From: Chrysomallon squamiferum
Lineage: Eukaryota > Mollusca > Gastropoda > Neomphalida > Peltospiridae
DNA length: 64,000 nt
Reading direction: 5' to 3'
Assembly (NCBI GenBank): GCA_012295275.1
Contig: CM022670.1
Location: forward strand, 3,337,335 to 3,401,334
Part shown: in pieces, positions 53,112 to 64,000 of the stretch
Numbering within the stretch: the stretch's first letter is position 1
How the letters are laid out: every line of letters starts with the position of its first letter
Program-made: the position numbers and the translations under genes
Notes under the pieces: model-generated
The model's input: only the letters and a program-made list of their open reading frames with translations
What the model was told of the DNA's origin: nothing
The model's database searches: none

Positions 53112-56100
53112 GTACCGGACCAATTATCCGGACTCCTTGTGGCCTGAGGCATTCCGGATTTAAGGATTTTCCGGTTTTCTGGTACCAAGGCATCTAAATA
53201 CGTAAATAATTAGACATAAACATTTTAAAATTAAAAACATAAAGACAACTGACGATACACAACTATGGCGACTCGACACGTAAACAATGCGGCGAGTGAA
53301 TGAACACCAAGCTGCTTGAAAGAGTAGTTCCGGACTGGTGAGGACAACACCCGCGCGAGCGAACAATGAACACTTCCGGTTTTCTGGTCTTTCCGGATTT
53401 CAGGAGGCCGGATAATTGGTCCGGTACCTGTATACTGTTTTGTAACCTTTATATATTATATATGCGCGCGCGTGTGAAATGTAAGATAGTTTTTATTTCT
53501 GTGAAAGTAAAAGATCTTCACGCAGAGTGATAATGATTATTTATGAGAATAGCGATGCGCTGTTAATAATAATCATTTTTATATTGTGTGGATCACGCCC
53601 ATATCTGTTTTCGAAGGACGAAGATAATATTTTAAAAAGTTATTTATGTATCTTTATACAGTTGCATGTTAAAAAATTTGTAGCGATCAATGAAATTCAT
53701 GCGCAATAATTTAGTCATGCAGCGTCTGCTACATTAGCCTCGTTTACACAGTACCAGCAAATTTCAGAGAAATCGAATTGCGTCCCTTCGAAAAGTCAGA
53801 AGGGGTAATTTGTAAACATGACAGTCGTCGCTTCGGATTACATCTATTTTGTTTAAGGACAAGATACGTGAACTGCTGACACCAAAAGAGCAAAACAATG
53901 GCATGTCAGCCAGTCTAAATAAACGGGTGGCGGACATTGCTGCCGTTGCTGACGAATGGCGGGCGAACTCGTCGTAAGCCGTAAGTGATGGCGAGACCCC
54001 TGATTTGTAAATTTTAAAAATAAAAAGATTAAACAACAACAACAATAATAATAATAAATTAATTAATTTAATAAATAATTATTTGAAATGAATTCAATTT
54101 TACAAAAAAACAACACCACCAAAACACCTCTCCCAAAATGTCTGAATAAATAAAGAAGCAAACAACAGTCACACTTTCACAGTAAAAAAAAAAAAAAAAA
54201 AAGAAAAAAGAAAAAGAATGAAAAATGAAAATAAGTTAAAAATTTATAAAAATTAAAACATTAAAAGAAAAATCATTAACTATTCATTTTGTTATTTATT
54301 TATTGAACATGAATTTTAATTTAATTAATGAAAGATTAAAAAAGAAAAAACAAAAAAGGATGGTTTAAATTTATTCCCAAAGAACATTCAGAAATCTTTC
54401 ACCAAAAATTCAAAAAAAAAAAAAAAAATTGAATGTTTAAAATATTCATTATTTATATCCTCAAAAATGAAAAACATTTTTAGAAATAACTGTTATTTTT
54501 AGTGAAAATTTGTAAATTTTAAAAATAAAAGCATTAATAATTTATTTACTAAAAAGAGTTGTTTAAATTTTCACCTAAAAAATATTTAGAAATCTTTTAC
54601 AAAAATTACAATTTATTTACTAAATAACAGTTTAAAAAAAATATATATTCATTTGTTTGTTTAATAATCAAAAATTTAATAATTGAAAAATACATTTTAT
54701 CTTGATCCTTGTATAAAAATGTATTTATTGTTTAGGCACTGAACATAATCTCAAAATGGTTTACAGTTAAAATAATAATAATAACTCAGAAAATTTCCTT
54801 ACTGAATAGTTTTTGAATAGGGAAAGCAATTAATATTAGGTTATTTATTTAATATTTAATAATTTTAAAAGAATATTCAGAAAATGTTAAAATTTAGAAA
54901 TTATGTCACATTCATTTTTATTTTAATATAAATTTTATTTTTTTTTTTTTTTTTTTTTGAAAAAAAAAAAAAAAAAATTATGCTTTGATATTTTGGATTT
55001 TACTGAATATTTGTAAATTATTGAAAATAATGAGTACTTATTACAACATTAGTAAATGTTTAAATATTTAAAAAATATTTAAATACAAAATATTAATTAT
55101 TTTAATTTTTATTATTATTTTTTTATAGGACTTTACTGCTGTTTTTTATTTTTCTTATTTAATGTTAAACCTTTTTTGAAAGGTTTAACATTAAACAAGA
55201 CAAATAAAAAACAGCAGTAAATTTATATTAATTCAAAAAGCTAAGAAAATTGTTATATATTTTTTAATTTAACCTATTAGGGAATAATATAATATTTATA
55301 ATAATTTTTAAATGATTTGTTATGAAAATAATTTCTTTAAAATATTAAATTTATATATTAAATTTTGCAGAACTCTCAAAACCACATATGCTAAAACATG
55401 GTATATATTTTTTGAATTGGTGTATATAATTTTATTCATTTTTATTTATTATATATTTTTTTAATTTAATTTCTGTAGCTTTATATCTTTTTTCTTTTTT
55501 ATATGTTTTTATAATAGTTTATTTTTTATTTTAAAAGTACTGTATGATATTTGTACAATAGCTCTTGCTTTAATTGTAATTTTTTTTTTTTAATTTTTGA
55601 TTTTTTAAAAATAAGTTTAATCTGATTTTTAATTTTATTTATTTATTTAATTTTCTTTTATCATTATCGATTATTTATTTTGTTGTGGCTTAATGTTTTG
55701 TGATATTTGTCCTAGTCCTTTTCTTCCTTTATTTAAAAAATAAAAATAAAAATCTTTAATTTCTGATGTTAAAAAATATCATTTACATTATAATGTAACT
55801 GGTTGTGGTATAAAATTATTTTAGTAACATTTTTGTTCAAATTATGAAAATGTATTTAATGTTTAAAATGTTCTTAGATAAAAATAAATTTTCAGTAAAA
55901 TCTAGATCTATTATATAAAATATTAAATATTCTGATATATTGCACTAAATTGAAAATCATATGTGTTCATCTTTATATATTAATAATAAAAGGGAATATG
56001 TTTTCCCAGTCTTTTTATTTTGTCACACTTTATTATTATTATTATTACTATTATTATTACTGGAAGTATACAAAAATGTTTTTATATCTATTACTACTTT

Positions 56101-59100
56101 ATGATAGCATATGATTTAACCAATGTTTCCAGATATATATATGTATATATATGCACTCCATTAATAATAAATAATAGAATAATTAGAATAATTTTGTTAA
56201 TTATTTCACATGCTAAAATTAAAATAATATAAATCTTTTTTCTTTACTTTTAAAAAAAATAACAAAAAACATTTATCAGATTATTTTTAATTTTCTTTTT
56301 CTATATCTCCACCTTATCTCTAGGACTTCCATACCTGATAATGAAACATATCTACACAGACTCGTTAGTCTTACATGAAGATTCTGTGCTCAGTTGGAAA
56401 AATGAAGACTACAGAGGTGATGATCGCTTTTCTCCTGAAACAGATATGGAGAAAACAGCAATGAAAAAGGAAGTTCCAAGAGCAATTAAGACAGATCCCA
56501 GACGAGATCTAGATAAAACTTGGACAAAGTTTTTTAAATTTCAACCTCTCTGGAAGGTTCGGAATTACTTTGGTGAAAAGATAGCTTTTTATTTTGCCTG
56601 GTCAGGAGAGCTGGCTTCATCACTGTGGATTCCAGCATTGTTTGGTTTGATCATCTTCATATATGGATTAGTACAAAGGTGTGTGTATGTCTGAATGTCT
56701 TTTTGTGATTTTTAGAAAAATGTTTGTATTTAAAATAAAAAAATAAAAATTAATATTTGTTTTGCTAAATATTGTTATTGTAATTATTATTATTATTTCT
56801 AAATTTTTATTTTACATTTTATATTTTTTTTATAGCTGATAATATAATTTGTATTTCAATTATTTCTTTTTTCTTTTTTTCTTTCTAAATAATTTTATTT
56901 CACATTTTATATCTTTAATAGGAGATAATATAATTTGTATTTGTATTATTTATTTATTTATTTATTATTTTTTATTTCTAAATTATTTTTATTTTGCATT
57001 ATAATTTTTTTTATAGCTGATAATATAATTTGTATTTGTATTATTTATTTATTTATTTATTTTTTATTTTTTATTTATTTACTTTCAGTGTTGAAGAATC
57101 TAAAGAAATGACACATCCTACGTTAAACAATGCAACACTTGTGGATGAGTAAGATTAAAATTATTTTAATTCATTATATACTTATTTTTTATTTTTTATT
57201 ATATTTTTTTAAAGTTTGTCAGTTATTCTCTTAATATAGGCTTAATTTTTAAATAATAATAATAATGATAAAAAAAAATTCATTTACATACTTTAAAAAT
57301 ACTTAGATTTATATACATTTCCTATATTTATTTAATAAAAATCTTAAAGCTTAAAATACATTGCATTTCTGTTTTATTTTATAATCTCTCTCTCTCATCA
57401 AATGACAATTTATATTTTGTGTTTAGAGTGAAAGCTGCTGTACAGGATTTACTGAGTGTTATCAAACGAGCGTTTGATAATGATATTACACCATTCTTCG
57501 CTCTTGTTATCTGCTTGTGGGGTGAGAATATGTTTAATATTTGAATTTTCCTTAAAAAGTTATTTAAATTTATTAAAAAAGAAATATTTTAATATTTTTA
57601 ATATTTTGAAATGTAATAATTAAAATATAATTGCTCTTCATGAACCCCCCACAAAAGGATTATAAATTAAAATAAAAGAACAACAAGAAATGAAAAAAAA
57701 CAAAAAACAAACAAAAAGTCTAAATAACAAACAAATCAAAACAAACCATTTATTTTGATTCTTTCAGGCACAATTTTCTTGGAGGTATGGAAAAGAAAAA
57801 ATGCTACATTAGCTTATGAATGGGATGTGGATGAGTTTGAAGCAAAAGAACCTGACAGACCTCAATATTTTGGCACTAAAGTCAAAAAAGTAAATTTGCT
57901 TTTCAATAGATGAATAGTAAATGCTTTTTCTCTTATATATATTTTTAGTTAATTTAGTTTTAGAATCCATTAAAAAAAAAAAAGGGTTCCTTAAAAAGTT
58001 TGAATTAATGAATTTTTTTTAATACTTATTTTGTTATTTTCACCAATGATATAACTTTGATATAAATTAATATAAATATTGCATATTCTTGTGAAGATGC
58101 TAATCAATTCATAGCAATATTTTTAATTTGCATGTATATATATATATATATTTGTGTGTAAGTGTGTATGTGTGTGTATGTATATAGATATATATATTTT
58201 TTTTTATATTTGTGTGTGTGTGTGTGTGTATATAAAGATGTATATATATATTTGTATGTGTATATAATTATGTGCATGTGTAAGTGTCAGTGTATGTATG
58301 CGAATAAATTAATGGGCATTTCTCTTTTTGGTATTTTGTTATTATCCTGTAGGACCCTGTGACAAATGAAGAAATTTGGTACTATCCATTCAAAAGACAG
58401 TTTTTGAAGATTTCAGCATCAGCATCTGTACTTATTTTCATGGTGAGTTTCTAAATTTGTATTATTAGGTGTTAGTATAATTTTAATGACATTTCAATTA
58501 TCATGTTTTTCATTATTATTATTATCATGATCATCATTATAAAAAGTATATTTAATATTTAAAAGGAAAATGAAATGAGTTAATTATCATTCATTTGAAA
58601 TGCCAAATTAATGTCTCAAATACCCTATCTTTAATTCAATTATATTTCTCTTTTCACACTATTTGTTTTCAAATATGCTTTAAGATAATCAGTATTGTGA
58701 TAGCTACTGAAAATAAATTAACAGAAAATTTACTATTTTAGAGAACTCAAAGCACACTTTTTATATTTAGGTATACAATACCATATTTGTATTTATTATT
58801 AAATTAATAGAAAATACACAATTTCAAATAGTATGTGGTCTCAAAGCACATTTTTTATTTTCACATATACAATACTGTATTTGTATTTACTATTAAAATA
58901 ATAGAAAATGTACAGTTTTATATAATATGAGGTCTCAAAGCACACTTTTTATTTTCAGATATGTCTTGTTTTAGTCAGTGTTCTTGGTGTAATTATCTAT
59001 CGTGTAATTATCAGCATTGACATGTGTCCAACAATGACAGCATCTGAATGCCTCGCCATGACTACTGTTGTTTCATCACTGTTAAATGCCATCTCAATTT

Positions 59101-62100
59101 TACTGCTGGGAAAGGTAGTTTGAAAGGAAATATGTTTTCAAAAAATTAATACATTATGCCTCAGTATGATCAGTTGATTGTTTAACAAATATTTTAACTA
59201 TTTATAATTAGTTAAAATAAAAAACGAAGATAAATTTTGTCTTTTGCATGCAACTAAAAAATAGGAAATTGTTAATTAAATTTTGTTTGAACAGTTCTGT
59301 TATTGTTTAATGAAATTTCTTACATTTTTTAAATGTTTTTTTATTTATGCACATTAATCATTGTAATGTTGCCGTTACATATTTTAGTTTCAAATTCTTC
59401 TCATTATTTTTATTTATTATTATTATCATTATTATTATTATTATTATTCTTGCTATTATTATTATTATTATTTATTAATATTATTTGTTTATTTATTTGT
59501 TCTTATTATTTCAGTTTTCATGGGTTTTATCTTATTTTATATATACGTATATGTGTATGTGTGACTATTTTAACAATTAAAATTTTTATGTGTAGATATT
59601 CTGAAATACTGACTTTATGTTTTATTTTTTATTTCTTTATTATTTTTTTTAAAGGTTTATGACAAAATAGCTGCTAAGTTGACTGACTGGGGTAAGTTTT
59701 ATTTATAAAAATGTAAGTTTAATAAATCAATCATGAACATGTACTATTCTAAACTCATTAAATGTTTAAAATTTTAAAATTATATATGTGAATTAGTAAA
59801 ATCTATTAAAAGTCTTTCAGTCCTCAAAATTATTATTTTTAAAAAGAAGATAATATTGCAAGTACGTATTAACTTTATTTTAATTTTAATACACAACTTT
59901 TATTATTACCTTAGACTTAAATATTAAATCCACTGCATGTGAAAATAAACCCAGCCAAAACCAACCAACGTTGCACTCAATTTAAAATATTTTATTTATT
60001 TATGCATTTTTATAATTTTGACAGCTTAATTACAACACAATTGTAACAATTTCAGTATAAATATTTTATAATTTTAAAAATTCAATTTTAATGCATTTCA
60101 TTTTATTTTCAATATAAATAATTTTAATTGATATTCTAAATTTGTCAGCTTGATCATCAAATTTATATTTTTAATAAATTTTTCTTTTTATGTTTTCAGA
60201 GAACCACAGAACAGAGACCCGATACAACGATGCTCTCATCATCAAACTGTTTGCTTTCCAGTTTGTCAACAGTTATGCTTCATGCTTCTACATTGCATTT
60301 TTCAGAGGGGTAAATAACAAAATTGTTTCTTAAGATTGTTTTTAATTTTTAACATAAAGAAATAAAAACATTCTGGGGAATTTGGTTTTTTTACTACATT
60401 TATTATTTATGTTATTTTTGTCATTGTTATTTTAAATATTATTTTTATTATTATTATTAACATTATCAGTAACATCAACATTATCATCACCATCATCTAA
60501 TGAAATTAAATTTATTTAATTTAGTAACTAAATATTAAAAATATTATTTCAAATAATTCATTTAATTTCAAAGCATTGTTTAACAATTTATTAGTTATTA
60601 TTAGCAATATGATTTAAAATAATGAAACATTATTTCCCAGAATTCTATAAAATGATACTTCCTTTGAAAGTACACATTATTTTATGTACAAATATGAGAG
60701 CTATCATGAGGTGATCATTATTATTATTATTGTTATTGTTGTTATGATTATTATTATACTGTTACAATTTTATTACTATTACTAATATTGTTATTATTAG
60801 TAGTATTATTCCACTAGTATTATTACTATTACTATTATTAGTAGTATTATTATTACTATTATTATTCTTCTTATTATTATTTATCAGAGATTTGATCAGA
60901 TAGGACTGATGGGTCATGGCTCAAATTACAGAGACAGCTGTGAGGGAACATGCATGTCACAGCTTTCATTTCAAGTTCTTATCTTAATGCTTGTGAAACC
61001 ATTTCCAAAGTTCTTCAAAGACATCATTATTCCGTAAGTTTGTATGACTTTATATTTCTCCTTATTTTATTTTATTTCTTGTAATTTTAATTTTAATTTT
61101 TTTTTTTTTTCTATTTAACTGTTATTGATTTTTATCATACATACATTTCATTTATAAATTATTCAAAATGGATTTAGAAAGTGGAGCAAGCTTGTTTAAT
61201 TTTATTTTATTTATATCACTTTTTATTTTATTTTATTTTATTTTGAATTTATATCTTTCTTTCTTTCTTTTCTTCTCATTTCTTTTTTATATTTTATTTT
61301 TTATTTTTTTTTTTGTAATAATTTCCTCTTTTTTTTCTGTTCAAAATTCTTCAGGCATAATTTAAACTCTTTTGATTATTGTTTTTTTTTCTTGTTCTTT
61401 CTTTTAACCTTACATTGTAAACAAAAAGAATAAGTATCAGCATCTGGCAATAAATTATTTTTAATTGTTTATCTATCACAGTTATAAACACATCCATTAA
61501 TATTATTATTATATTTAGAATTAGTAAAAAATTTAAAACAAAAATCCATTAAGTGATTAATAAATTATTTTTAATTGTTTATCTATCAGAATTATATACA
61601 CATTCATTATTATTATCATTATTATTATTATTATCATCATCATCATCATCATTATTATTATTAGATTTGTTAAAAAACGCTGGCGTAAACGTCCCAAGTG
61701 GTTAAGATGCTGTCAGAAGAATCGAGTTGACCAGGAAGCACAGGAAAGATCAGGCAGATTACCTGATCAACACAAAACATTTCTGGAGTGTGAGAAAGAG
61801 AAACCAAGTCTAGGAGACTTCACACTTGGAGAATACACAGAGAAAGTTATAATGTATGGCTTTCTCATGGTATGTATTCTTACTTATATTTTTATTTAAT
61901 GTATGTACACATCTGTATACAGACACAGACACATGCAGTAATCAATGTATGTTTATACAGATAAATGGAGATGTCTTTATAATAATATGTGTGTGTGTGT
62001 GTGTGTGTATATACACACACACATACATACAGTACATATATACACAATTATTTTGTATCTGAGCATGTGAAAATAAGAAACAAAGAACAAATTAAGAACA

Positions 62101-62194
62101 GAAAGACACACACACACACACGATACATATAAACACAATTATTTTGTATCTGAGCATGTGAAAATAAGAAACAAAGAACAAATTAAGAACAGAA

Positions 62195-62227
<33 letters not shown>

Positions 62228-63360
62228 ATACATATAAACACAATTATTTTTGTATCTGAGCATGTGCAAATAAGAAACAAAGAACAAAGTAAGAACAGAA
62301 AGAGAGAAGACTGTGCTATATAAATATTGTATTACAAATGCATGTGCACTACCTAAATATAAAGATACACACAAGCACACACTTTTGAATATTAAAATAA
62401 CTTTCTTTATACCTTTTAGCTGTTTGCAGCTTCCTTCCCATTGGCTCCATTTTTAGCATTGATAACAATTCTCATAGACATCAGAGTTGATGCAAAACGA
62501 ATGTTGTGGTGGTACAGAAGACCAGTTGCGTTCATAGCTCAGGATATTGGTAAATTGTATTTCTTTTGTAATATATAATAATACTGAAGTATATTACTGT
62601 TGTTGTGTTATTATAATTGCTGTTATTGGTATTTTAGCTCAGGATATTAGTAAATTGTATTTCTTTTATAATATATAATAATACTGAAGTATATTATTGT
62701 TGTTCATGTTATTATTATTGCTGTTATTGGTATTTTTTTGTTTGTTTGTTTCAAATTATTATTATTGATATAGTATTATTATTATCACCACTACTACCCA
62801 TATTATTAGTGTTACTGTAATTATTATTACAATTAGTAGTATTATTACTTTTGCTATTATTACTATTATTATTATTATTATTATTATTATTAAATTTAGA
62901 ATATTCTTACTGACATCACCTTTTTCTTTCAGGAATGTGGTATGACATTTTGTTGTTTGTTAATTTTGCTGGAGTTTTATCAAATGCTTTTCTGATTGCA
63001 TTCACTTCATCTTGGGGACAGAAATATTCTCTGGAGCAGAAACTTTGGATTGTTATTGGTTTTGAAGTTAGTGTTTTTCATCATCATTCTTGCTTTTGTT
63101 CTTTTCATTTCATTAGTTTGACATCAAATAGTTGATGTTTTATTTCATTGAGTTTCATCATTTCATCTGTATCTGTGACATTGTCATTATCATATTTTTT
63201 ACTTATTTTTATTATAACAAAATTTACAATATTTTGGTATTCAGTTTCGATTTTTCATAGAAATTTACTTACTTTAGTTCTTTCATTAAAATAATTTAGA
63301 ATTTTGAAAAGAAAAACTAGATTTTATTTTATATTTATGAAAAATATGCATAAATACATA

Positions 63361-63440
<80 letters not shown>

Positions 63441-63653
63441 TCAACACTTCCTTTATTCATCCATCACTCTCTTTCTCTAACTAAACCAATCAGTGTTGGT
63501 CTTTCACTGAAATTGTGTAAGAAATTCAGTTCTGAATGCAGATGAATGTAATGACATATTATCTGTTTTCAGCATATAGTATTTGTACTTAAGTTCATCC
63601 TTGCTTACATGATCCCAGATGTTCCTGCTGAAGTGCGTCTAGCAATCAGACGA
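48879..63653 (+). CDS. Anoctamin (TMEM16 family), divergent, 17 exons seen, 3' end outside the window
   Basis: Ten-pass membrane protein of the family of Ca-activated chloride channels and lipid scramblases; this member's activity is not known. The joined exons give 852 residues, so only the C-terminal tail is missing. Residues 1-78: charged, Lys-rich lead. 79-175: anoctamin dimerisation domain (RIDFVLLY ... VYVKLHCPF ... HLEMPLKG). About 212-360: cytosolic linker. 360-395: NYFGEKIAFYFAW entering TM1. TM2 near 435-455, TM3 from about 503, TM6 near 645-667, TM7 from 725 (EYTEK), TM8 with DIRVD at 757-761 and RRPVA after it, TM10 with FEHIVF at 824-829 and IPD. Oddities: no Cys-rich TM1-TM2 loop, TM9-TM10 loop only a few residues, and altered TM6 calcium positions. 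The ATG at 48879 is the first in an exon whose upstream part is also open, so a further 5' coding exon cannot be excluded. The family is secure; subfamily is not. Confidence 0.93.
49356..50029. other. Anoctamin intron 1
   Basis: AT-rich intron with TTTA runs near 49420-49520 and a short AAC run near 49750-49768. Nothing else recognised. Confidence 0.6.
50870..50985. repeat. 58-bp direct duplication in anoctamin intron 3
   Basis: Two adjacent 58-bp copies starting ATATATCTAGAATGTATATA, followed by the first bases of a third. The rest of intron 3 (50685-51453) is AT-rich with a TTTA/ATT run near 51245-51295. Confidence 0.85.
53109..53430. mobile_element. Pogo/Tigger-like MITE (322 bp) with TA target duplication
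   Basis: The 23-bp terminal inverted repeats begin CAGGTACCGGACCAATTATC at 53109 and end GATAATTGGTCCGGTACCTG at 53430, flanked by TA on both sides (53107-53108, 53431-53432). CAGGTA ends, a TA duplication and internal subterminal CCGGAT/ATCCGG and TTCCGG repeats fit a pogo/Tigger-type Tc1-mariner MITE. No coding capacity. Confidence 0.85.
55132..55221. repeat. 90-bp near-perfect hairpin in anoctamin intron 4
   Basis: The left arm TTTACTGCTGTTTTTTATTT continues to AATGTTAAACCTTTT; the right arm GAAAGGTTTAACATTAAACA continues to AAAAAACAGCAGTAAA. About 43 bp per arm with about three mismatches and almost no loop. Confidence 0.85.
58122..58290. repeat. TA/GT microsatellite patches in an anoctamin intron
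   Basis: Intron 57890-58352 contains (TA)n, (GT)n and TATG runs in succession; otherwise AT-rich. Confidence 0.7.
62034..62302. repeat. ~95-100-bp tandem repeat, three copies, with (CA)n spacers
   Basis: Each copy reads ACACAATTATTTTGTATCTG onward through GAGCATGTGAAAATAAGAAA and AAGAACAGAAAG, and the copies are separated by (CA)n runs of differing length. It lies in the anoctamin intron 61870-62419, also preceded by (GT)n at about 61989-62008. Confidence 0.85.
63368..63437. repeat. (TC)n microsatellite in the anoctamin TM9-TM10 intron
   Basis: About 35 uninterrupted TC units within the intron 63067-63572. Confidence 0.95.
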
Positions 63654-64000
63654 GTGAGTGATTCTAATATTTTTATTTACTTTATAAGATACATACAAAA
63701 AGTTAGAGACTAATAATTAAAATAGACAAGATAGGGATTTTAATCATTATATAAATGTGTGGGTATTTTTTAAATTGATTTTTTGTTTTATCACAATGAA
63801 CCTTTCACTTTAATCAGAATAGTAACAATAAAATAATAATAATCACAACGACAACAAAAATGATACATATTCTGAATAGTAACATTTTAAAAATATAAAT
63901 TAAATTATGCATAAACATTTTGTTGGACAGTACAAACTTGATAACACTATAATATAATTTATTTCATATTTTTATTTATTATGCCACTTTGCTATAATAA
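63654..64000. other. Start of the next anoctamin intron
   Basis: Begins GTGAGT after the exon ending at 63653. AT-rich with no further exon visible before the window ends. Confidence 0.7.

Larger units (their letters stand above)
51638..56323. other. Large anoctamin intron 4
   Basis: 4.7 kb, extremely A+T-rich. Contains (TTA)n at about 52568-52612, (TA)n at about 53072-53108 leading into a 322-bp pogo-like MITE (53109-53430), a moderately G+C-richer stretch at about 53690-54005 of unknown origin, many A and T runs, and a 90-bp hairpin at 55132-55221. No exon is expected: the flanking phases match and the protein reads continuously across it. Confidence 0.7.
48857..63653 (+). other. Anoctamin exon map
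   Basis: Exons: 48857(?)-49355, 50030-50102, 50584-50684, 51454-51637, 56324-56678, 57089-57148, 57427-57521, 57768-57889, 58353-58442, 58959-59114, 59655-59691, 60200-60309, 60888-61033, 61665-61869, 62420-62549, 62933-63066, 63573-63653. All have AG/GT borders and consistent phases. The last exon ends CGA|GTGAGT and no later exon is seen before 64000. The largest intron (51638-56323, 4.7 kb) separates the linker from the segment leading to TM1. The exon 59655-59691 is only 37 bases. The left border of the first exon (TTATCAG at 48850-48856) is a guess. Confidence 0.9.

Overview
The window is a stretch of AT-rich animal (metazoan) nuclear DNA carrying spliced genes on the + strand. The introns are short to medium (about 0.1-5 kb). 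Simple-sequence DNA is dense: long (GA/TC)n, (ATT)n, (TACA)n, (TA)n and (GT)n tracts. Protein similarity to human families, canonical GT-AG introns, AATAAA signals and the microsatellite load point to an invertebrate. A lophotrochozoan such as a mollusc is my guess, not a demonstrated assignment.

Layout. (1) 25-21516: a complete cytosolic leucyl-tRNA synthetase gene (LARS1). I reconstructed 30 coding exons giving 1170 residues, with every splice phase consistent. Its first intron carries a 2.85 kb fold-back DNA transposon with about 630-bp terminal inverted repeats and an ATAA target-site duplication. Intron 28 carries a 37-bp minisatellite grown out of a dispersed repeat. (2) 21517-28450: intergenic, microsatellites, one small hAT-like MITE and a very large AAT/ATT palindrome. 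(3) 28450-32017: a single-module beta-thymosin gene (43 residues) in two coding exons, with a likely TATA/Inr promoter and a non-coding first exon. The second coding exon has only ten codons. (4) 32018-42334: about 10 kb with no recognisable gene, rich in microsatellites. (5) 42335-45159: the most unusual object, one large exon (940 codons visible) of an unrecognised, very acidic, Asn/Asp/Glu-rich protein. It is built from 17 heptads, then 29 tandem 13-residue units that include a 312-bp higher-order duplication, then more heptad-like units and a short His/Gly/Arg-containing tail. Its 5' exon(s) were not found. (6) 45160-48856: intergenic. (7) 48879-63653: an anoctamin (TMEM16) gene, 17 exons and 852 residues visible, whose 3' end runs off the window. 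It has the N-terminal dimerisation domain of ANO1-7-type proteins. It lacks the Cys-rich TM1-TM2 loop, has a very short TM9-TM10 loop, and has lost the TM6 calcium ligands. One of its introns carries a 322-bp pogo/Tigger-like MITE.

The four genes do not form an obvious pathway: translation and leucine sensing, G-actin sequestration, an unknown acidic repeat protein, and a membrane scramblase/channel family member. They are simply neighbours on one strand. Family comparisons rest on recalled family sequences; no searches were run.
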